Shown one piece after another: positions 56,938 to 64,000 of a stretch of DNA of 64,000 nucleotides. The position numbers were made by a program, and so were the translations under genes. Origin of the DNA: Calamus simplicifolius (taxonomy: Eukaryota; Streptophyta; Magnoliopsida; Arecales; Arecaceae); contig UESW01004558.1 in NCBI GenBank assembly GCA_900491605.1, forward strand, positions 729,920 to 793,919. The letters run 5' to 3'. The stretch's first letter is position 1; each line of letters starts with the position of its first letter. Under the pieces are notes generated by a model. The model saw only the letters and a program-made list of their open reading frames with translations, had not been told where the DNA came from and searched no databases.

Positions 56938-59900
56938 GAGGTGAAATGGGCTTCGTTGGTCCAGATTTTCCTTCCATTTAATTTGTGGCAAAAGTTTTGC
57001 TGCGTCAGCCTTCGATGCAACAAGCGCGCAAATGCGCAGCCAAAATCGTGTAGATGGGTCGCGCGCATGTGCGACTATTGAGCGCGCACCCAACCGAATA
57101 AGCTTTGAGGATACGGCAGAGTTCTGAAGGAAATTATAACTTCTCCACAACATAAATTGTGTAGCAACCGTAGCCATGGATTAGCTAAAAAATTTATTGC
57201 TTGATTGGCTTTCCGAAATACATATAGATAAGAAAAATTGGACAACATGGCACTCGTATTCTGAATACTCTGTAGTCATGAATGGAACAATCCAGTAGTG
57301 TAGGTGATCCAAATGATCATTATATATCGAAGTCCTCTTCCAAAGCAATAGCTTTTACAAATACTCGTATTCTCGATTCACACCAAGCTGCTATCTTTCA
57401 ATAGAAGGTACTGATGCTATTTGTGTTAATCATTACTTGTTCATGCATGATTAATTAGAATATGATTGTAGCTAGCTTTGGATCTCAAGATATAGAAAAA
57501 TCAACTAGAATAAGGTGTAGTAAGATTTTAAAATAGAAGGTTCGTTGCAAAATAATAATCTTGAATAATTTAGTTTGGCATAGGATCTTGAAATACCAAA
57601 TAAGAAAGGAAATCTTAGCACTAAACCTTTGAATTTTCAATATTCAAATATACAATGACATCTCGTACAATTAAGCTAACCATTATGATCTTAATGGGCA
57701 TAGTTGGATGAGTAATCTAAAACTGATCATTTAGAGTTCTTTTGGGTTTAGATGTAAAATTTTCTCCTTTGGAATTAAGGCATTATCATTGTAATGGTTT
57801 CTAATCCTATCTCAATAATAATTATCTGCACTATGTTATTTTTATTTAATTTCAATAGATAATGTAATTAGAAATTTAAAAAAAATTAAAAAAAATGCTC
57901 TGACTTAATTTCTCTTATATTTAGGCCTGCAAATAGGTCGGGTCAAGCTGCATCATACTTGATACTCGATCTGGCCTAATTTGATGTTTGGTTCCTAATC
58001 TCAATCTGAAATCTGACCCAATAAATGATTAAATTAAGCTAGATTGGGTCCATAAAATATATGTAAGACCCAAAAAGTCATTCGGGCCAAGTTAGGGCCA
58101 TGTATGATTTAGGTCTAATCCAAAATATTTAGGTTTGAGACAACATCAAGCCCAATTTTGATATGATTCAGAATATGAGTTCTCCTTTGACGTAATTAGC
58201 ATTAATCATATGAGGAAAAGATCATCATATCCATCCATTCCTAAATTTAAAATGCATTAAATACTTACACAATTAATCAAACAAGATTAAAAGAAATCCC
58301 AAATTCCATCAATCATTTGAAGTAGGAGCTTGAAAGGAAAAAGTTCCTAACTTGATTTTCTTCAAAAAAATAAAAATAAAAAAGGCATAAGTTATCTTTA
58401 GTATTAATCGTCTAAGAAAACGAACATCATCTCCTTCAACTATCTCTCCTTTCATCAAATGGCCAAAAACTATTAATAAAGATCCCAAATAATTTTATTA
58501 ATAAAAGGTTAATAAAGAAATAACCATACCATCCATTGAAGAAAAGATTGTAGGGAGTAAATTAAGAGAGGAATAAAAGAAATAATTATACAATCCATTA
58601 AAGAAAATGATGTAGTCAAAATTACCAAGATAATGCAGTCAAGATGAATAAAAAAGATAACAGTAGATCTTAAAACAACTCCTTACGGGTGTTTGATTAA
58701 GCACCTCTAGCCTCTTTAAGGAAGATCATGATCTTGCACCACATCTAGCTAGCAATTACTCTAAGTTACAAAAGAAAAAAAACTTTAAATTTTATTACTA
58801 AGATTAATTGATTCAATGATATACATTAGAGATCTATTCATGGATGAGATCTTCTAAAACTGATAAACTTTCTAATTCCTATAGGATACGAACTTTTCAA
58901 AAAAAGGGATAGATATTAAATAAAATTTTAAAATATTTTAGATCCTAGCTCATTTCTAATTATTTTAACTTGAATTTGTAGACAAAATAAATATAAAAAT
59001 TTGAGAAAAATTAAAGAAAAAACATCTTCTATATCATTGGCTTCGGAATGATATTTCATAATTTTCAGGAACTTCATCAATATTGTTATATCTTTCAAAA
59101 TTGGCTGATAACTTTCTCATTTCACTCTATTTTGAGTGATTTAAGATGCATTAAAAACCTAACTTGACAAGGACATTTTAAAGTTATCTTAAAAACTTTA
59201 ATTATATTGATGCTAATTAAGCCTACTTTGGACTAATACATGTTAGATGACCTTTTTTGATATAGTTAGAGATAAACTTTAAATTTAAAATTATTGGATA
59301 CTTATGAATTAAGTGATACCTTTATTCTTCTTCATCTAAACTGGTGGTCTTATAAATATATTTTAACCTACCATCTTAGCTTATCATGAATCTTAAAAGA
59401 TTGCCCTCTAAATTTATCCAAATATATCTTATGATGTAACCTTGTTTTCTTTCTGAACTTTGATAGTTCTCATCATATGAGTTTTATTGATGAGAACTTT
59501 TTTCTAAGAATCATTATTGTTAATTTACATCATTAAAAGATATTGGGATTGTTAGCTGCATTAATTCCTTCTAGCTTGAAAGATTCGACTCTAATGAATT
59601 AACATAAGCTAAAAAATAATAATCTTTAAATTTATCTATATATGAATTAAATAAACATTACAAGCATTAATTTTTCTTGCATATTAAATTATCTTCTTTG
59701 AGAATTTTAAGCGATCTTCATTAATGAAAGAATTAGTTTTTGAGTTGTCTTTTTCTTTGAGTGCATCAAAAAATGGTAGGAAGTAAATTAGGATGAGAAT
59801 TTTTGGCTTGATTCCTCTTCCAATAAGAGAAGGAAAGACATAAAAATGTACAGCATAATCTTATTTGATTAGGTGGGGAAAGGATCGCCAGTCACCTCTC

Positions 59901-60552
59901 TAAAACCCCAATCCATCTCTTGAAACAAATATATCCATTTGATTTAATCAAAAAATTTTAAGATCATTGGCAATAATTTTAAAATGAATAGCTAGAAAAT
60001 ATCTCCAGTCTTTTGCCATAAATTAATATGTAATAAATGAAAATTTTGCATAGTTTTATCCTCCTTTTTTAAAAGAATAGATAGGCAAAGATCAGTAAAA
60101 GGATCAATTATCAATACATAGTTCAAAAAGCAATCGAAGGGTTTAACATAGGTTGAGGCAAGGCCTTAAAGGAAGCTAATGTCACTAGTCAACTCTTATT
60201 GGAGGGCTAAGCAACAGATGATGAAAGCATAAGATTTTAACACAATGACTAGAGTCCTATGGTTTACTTTAGAGAAAGAAGTCAAGAGAGGACATCTAGA
60301 GAGAATGCCAATGAAGATATTGGATTAAGGTGAGGCCTTGGAAGAGGCGGACATCACCACTCATTGGATGATCAGGCAATGGTGAGGGTGATGAATTTCA
60401 ACATGATAGCTAGTCAATAAAGACTTAAGGTTTTCATTTGGAAAAGCTAAGGCATGAAAACCTTGTGTCAAGATTTGAGAATGATTTGGTTCAGGAGGGC
60501 ATTATATTTAAATGGGTAGCAACTGGATCTGTGAATCCAAGTTAGGTAGTAT
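56938..60552. other. Intergenic, AT-rich
   Basis: Upstream of the insertase gene. A stretch at about 57925-58150 with CCTGCAAATAGGTCGGGTC resembles hAT-derived repeats but no second end was found. The remainder to 60552 shows no supported gene. Confidence 0.45.
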
Positions 60553-61362
60553 TGCTGTGGAACTCCGTTCTTCGGCTTAGGCATGACTCATGTCAAGATC
60601 TGGATGATAATCTACCATCGGGTGAACCTGCAAGATAGCCTTCATGCAAGAAGCATTGGGGGTGGCCCCTGCGGAAGACCCTCCGATGCTTAAGTCAGTG
60701 AAGATTCACAGTAAGCAGATATGAGGAGAATGTTCCTACAGAAGAGTCCCTCAAGAATGACTTCTCGAAAGCCGAAAACTTTGCTTGAGCCTCAATGAAT
60801 TTTCAGTGAAGGAGTACGTGTACCTGAAATTTTAGGACCATGTATTTATAGGCTGTCTGAATATTGATGGGTTATTCACCGTCTCCTCGAACATATCTTA
60901 GGAAGTGAGAAATCGATATGATTTGAATCTGATTTGAATCAAGTTAATTATGAGGCCAATGGGATTCAAATCTTGTTTGTTACGAGGATCTACGGCCGAG
61001 GAAGCTAATTAAAGCTTTAAGATTCGATTACTTGGTTATTTATAGGCAATCGGTCATATTTAGCTTTATTTCCTTCTTGGGGGGTTGGAAGCTAATGTGA
61101 CTGAAATCTTGTCGCATAATTAGGGGTTTAAATCTCTGTTGATCATGATCGAAGGGTCATACTCGGCTTTTAATTGTTCTTGACCTATCGAAGTATGGAA
61201 ATGGCTCAACCTTGCCGAGGTATGAAAATGGCTTGGTCATGCCGAGGTGCGGCAATTTATCTTTTTTCGAGTGTGATATATGGCGGACAGAAATCAAAAA
61301 TGATCCTAACATTTCTATTATATGCACGGATATTGATTCAATGATAATTTTATCCCGCATCA
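60553..61362 (-). repeat. 3' LTR of a minus-strand Tat-like gypsy element
   Basis: On the minus strand it starts TGATGCGGGATAAAATTATC and ends CCACAGCA. A TATA box (CCTATAAATA, about 60843-60852) is followed by GACTTAAGCATCGGAGGGTC, the U5 word seen in many plant gypsy LTRs. Left end placed at the TGCTGTGG word; this is less sure than the right end. No target duplication confirmed. Confidence 0.6.
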
Positions 61363-61382
61363 CATGCCTCCCACTCCCTAGT
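61363..61382 (-). promoter_or_regulatory. Polypurine tract of the Tat-like element
   Basis: Minus strand ACTAGGGAGTGGGAGGCATG immediately before the LTR start TGATGC. It resembles the tract before the right gypsy LTR (GTGGAGGGCATT before TGATGG). Confidence 0.65.
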
Positions 61383-61725
61383 CCGAAACATAGGCTCGGG
61401 CATAGGGAGTAAAGTTCCAGATGGCTTTATCCTATTTAGAAAATTCAAATTGGCGGAGGCATGTCACATTGTTCTCATAAATGACATGCCGTCATTTCAT
61501 CATTTTATCCAGCCATATGAGGGAAAACCCTTCATTCCCTACCACTAGCCATAGGCAGAATGACACATGGCAGACTCGGGGTTTAATAACGTTTGGGCCA
61601 AGGTTTCACGACGAATAAGGATTCTTGCCAAAATAGTTTAAAAGGGATTGAGCGGTGCTATCCTCGGTTATGCTTTCTTCTTATCTTCCTCTCCAGAGAT
61701 CGAACACCTTCATCCAGAGAGCAAT

Positions 61726-64000
61726 ATGGTTGGTGCCTCTTCTGTTAATCTTGAAGATATGGAGTGTCTGACTAATGTCGCTTCAACGATGACCCAGTAG
61801 ATCTGGAGAGGATGCATCGAGATTATTGGTTCACAGGTGACATTCGAATGCGAGTTCTTGGTCTTGGGCAAAGGGTGTCTGATCCATTGGAGACGGGGAT
61901 GTCTTTCTATGAGGAGAGTTTTCGAGCGGGTCTTTATTTTCCTCTTCATCCTTTAGTAAAAGAAGTAATGAAGTATTATGGTATTTATCCTACGATGGGC
62001 CACACCGAATAGTTGGCGTTACATTATCGGATTCATCTTCATGTGCACGTTTATTGGAGTGACAATGATGGTTCCTCTGTTTTGGGCCTGGTACAGCCTC
62101 ACCTCCTCTAAGGATTCGTCTTGGCCTTACATCGGACCGCGAAAGAACTTCAAGAGGATCTAGAAGGTCTTGACTTTCATCAAAGGATGAAAGTCGTGAT
62201 TTTTTTTCTCGTTGAATGGGATGTTGCCTATGACTTCCCCCGTCAATGGACACCTCTTCCTATGGAGCCAAACAAGTCTTCGACATTATCAAAGCAGGAA
62301 AAAGAAGACTTCGACATTCTTTATGGTAGCAAAGAATTCTAGTTGATGTCCTCTTATCCGATGAGGCTCTTTACAATGCTGGTTTGAGCAGAATCAATCC
62401 TTTAGGTAACTTCTGCATCATTTCTTCCATGTCTTGATATGCTTATTGGGGCGTAGCTGACCAACTAATGGTTCATGTGCTGCAGCAATCAGGTCCAAGC
62501 TCGAGGCTCAGATGAAAGAAATGCTCAAGGCTGATTATGGTGGTCCGAGCAAAGGGAAGGGTGTGAAGCACCACTGAGCCACTTCATCGACTCCTAGGAA
62601 AAGAAAGAGAGCTAAGCTTGAGCGAAAGCCCTCTTCCTCCTCCTCAAGCTTTAGCTAGCTCTGCCGAGCCATTAACAGGAGGTAGTTAGGTTCCGATCCT
62701 TGAGCCCTTCGAGGAAAGGTGTTGAGGAAGAGCCAAACCTAGCCCTATCTTGGCTCTGGAGTCTAGAGAGCAGACATCAGGGAATGGAGCTGAAGAAGTG
62801 GTGGCTCAGGAGGAACTGGGATCTGGTCATCTGCCTGAACCAGTGGATGATGATTTTTAGGTGACAGAGTTCTATTACCCTATGGCCACCGATGTATATT
62901 ACTCTGAAGAAGATGATCCCGAAAGTCAACGAAAGTCGAAGGGATTGCCCTTTGAGGATCATGCAGCTGCTCCTGCGATGAGCAAACCTCACGTTGTCTC
63001 ACCCGCAGCAGAATCATCTCCTCGTCGAGAAAAGGAAGAAAGGTGGGGTCCGTCGAGTGAAGAGGGGGCTCCCTCGGTGAGGTTAGATGAACCAGGACCT
63101 TCGAAAACATCGGCAGATGATGAGGAGGCGGGAATAGTTCAGCTTAGCCCTCTCATCCATCCCTCTAGTCATTCCACCGAGGAATTGCGATCCCAAATCA
63201 ACAATTTTTTCAGCCTTTTTTGTTCAAAAGAAAATGTTATTATTCTTGAAGAGGGGAAGGACGAACGTCGAAAGGTCACCTTTAAGATTGAAGGATTTGA
63301 AATGCCCTTTGACCTAGAAGACTACGCATCTGTCCCCAGCCAATACATCCTGAGAGACATGAATACTTCTTTCATTCAGATGAGCTTTCTTCCTTTCTTT
63401 GTTTTTTTGGATATTTCGTACAGCTCCTTAAGCTTAACTATTTTGTTCTGTTGTAGGCAACCCTTCTCCAGCGGGTGCTTTATAGACATTTAATTTCTAC
63501 CAATGAGTGCTACAGACAAATTCAACGCGAAGCTGAGGGGCTTCGTAATGAAATGAGTTCAGCCAGTCAGCATTCAAAAGAATTAACAAAGGTATGAGCC
63601 GAGCTTGAAGAAGCCTAGAAATCAGCTGAGGAAGCCCAATCAGAGGCATAAAGACTCCAAGCTAAGGCTACTGATCTTGAGGAGGCCCAGAAATCAGCCG
63701 ATGAAGCTCGATCGAAGTTTTTGAAGTTCTGAGCTGAAGCCCTAAAGGAGATTGATTTCTTAAATGGCATGATAACTGAGGAGAAATGCCAGTTCGAGAG
63801 TCGGTGAACATCTTATCAGAAGCAAATCGCCGACCTTACGGCCGAGTTACGCCAAACGTGACTCAATGCCAGCAAAGATCGGGCGAATCTTGAATGCTCC
63901 TAGCAAGATATGAATAGGTATAGAAAGGAAAAAGAAAAGGCTCGGAAGAAGGCCAAGAAAGTGGAAGCTGAAGTTGCTTACCATGTCGAAAAGGTGCATT
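61726..64000 (+). pseudogene. Antisense ORF of the gypsy element ('putative gypsy type transposon' protein)
   Basis: Starts MVGASSVNLEDMECL at 61726 and shifts frame around 61800. The block HRDYWFTGDIRMRVLGLGQR and FRAGLYFPLHPLVKEVMKYY (about 61812-61990) matches the plant domain called putative gypsy type transposon. Then VVIFFLVEWDVAYDFPRQW (near 62185-62250), a serine/lysine-rich linker, an acidic block (62861-63370) and, from about 63450, a heptad-like coiled coil (AELEEA, ATDLEEAQKSADEA) with several stops, running off the window. It lies on the strand opposite to the LTR, just inside its polypurine tract, as in the antisense extra ORFs of Tat-lineage elements. Function unknown. Confidence 0.65.

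Noticed and set aside
56486..56977. Start of the insertase at ATG 56977 (MEGKSGPT)
   Set aside because: That frame gives a proline/serine-rich start without a presequence; the frame from 56937 gives a typical arginine-rich mitochondrial presequence, and one extra base joins it to the conserved part.

Overview
This is nuclear DNA from a flowering plant, probably a monocot. Three real genes have GC-rich first exons and AT-rich long introns. The repeats are typical plant types: Ty1/copia and Ty3/gypsy LTR elements, plant L1 and RTE LINEs, tRNA-derived SINEs and hAT-like MITEs. A palm would fit, but no single sequence here proves the species.

Layout. 1-~2.7 kb: 5' part of a minus-strand copia element (copia-A) with a regulatory-looking LTR. 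3.0-3.5 kb: last exon of a BAHD acyltransferase gene. 4.5-5.2 kb: possible MITE. 5.9-10.0 kb: three-exon DUF1068 gene (minus) with a 24-nt middle exon. 10.4-18.3 kb: three L1-type LINE insertions. 19.7-20.4 kb: a complete two-exon temperature-induced lipocalin (TIL) gene. 21-28.4 kb: a duplicated 0.57-kb segment broken up by a minus-strand LTR fragment and by a 5-kb non-autonomous gypsy element whose target-site duplication is visible. 28.8-30.5 kb: undetermined repeat. 30.5-41.05 kb: a degraded copia-B element (plus) with a related copia-B copy inserted in the opposite direction, ending at an ambiguous base (N). 44.5-56.9 kb: exons 1-4 of a mitochondrial Oxa1/Alb3-type membrane insertase gene (minus), with introns full of RTE, SINE and MITE copies. 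60.5-64 kb: 3' LTR of a minus-strand Tat-like gypsy element, followed by an ORF on the opposite strand.

The four host genes (BAHD enzyme, DUF1068 membrane protein, lipocalin, insertase) are independent single genes; nothing suggests they work together. Two of them need one extra base in exon 1 to stay in frame, each within a short homopolymer, which looks more like a sequence error than gene death.

The most interesting pattern is in the LTRs. Copia-A carries a dense run of WRKY-type W boxes and a 60-bp alternating CGCG/GTGC tract. The gypsy LTRs and the unrelated copia-B LTRs both carry arrays of RCCGAC, the DREB/CBF core. Independent retroelement families appear to have amplified different stress-type promoter motifs. 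One CCGAC-rich LTR lies about 1.2 kb downstream of the TIL gene. The functional reading is inference.
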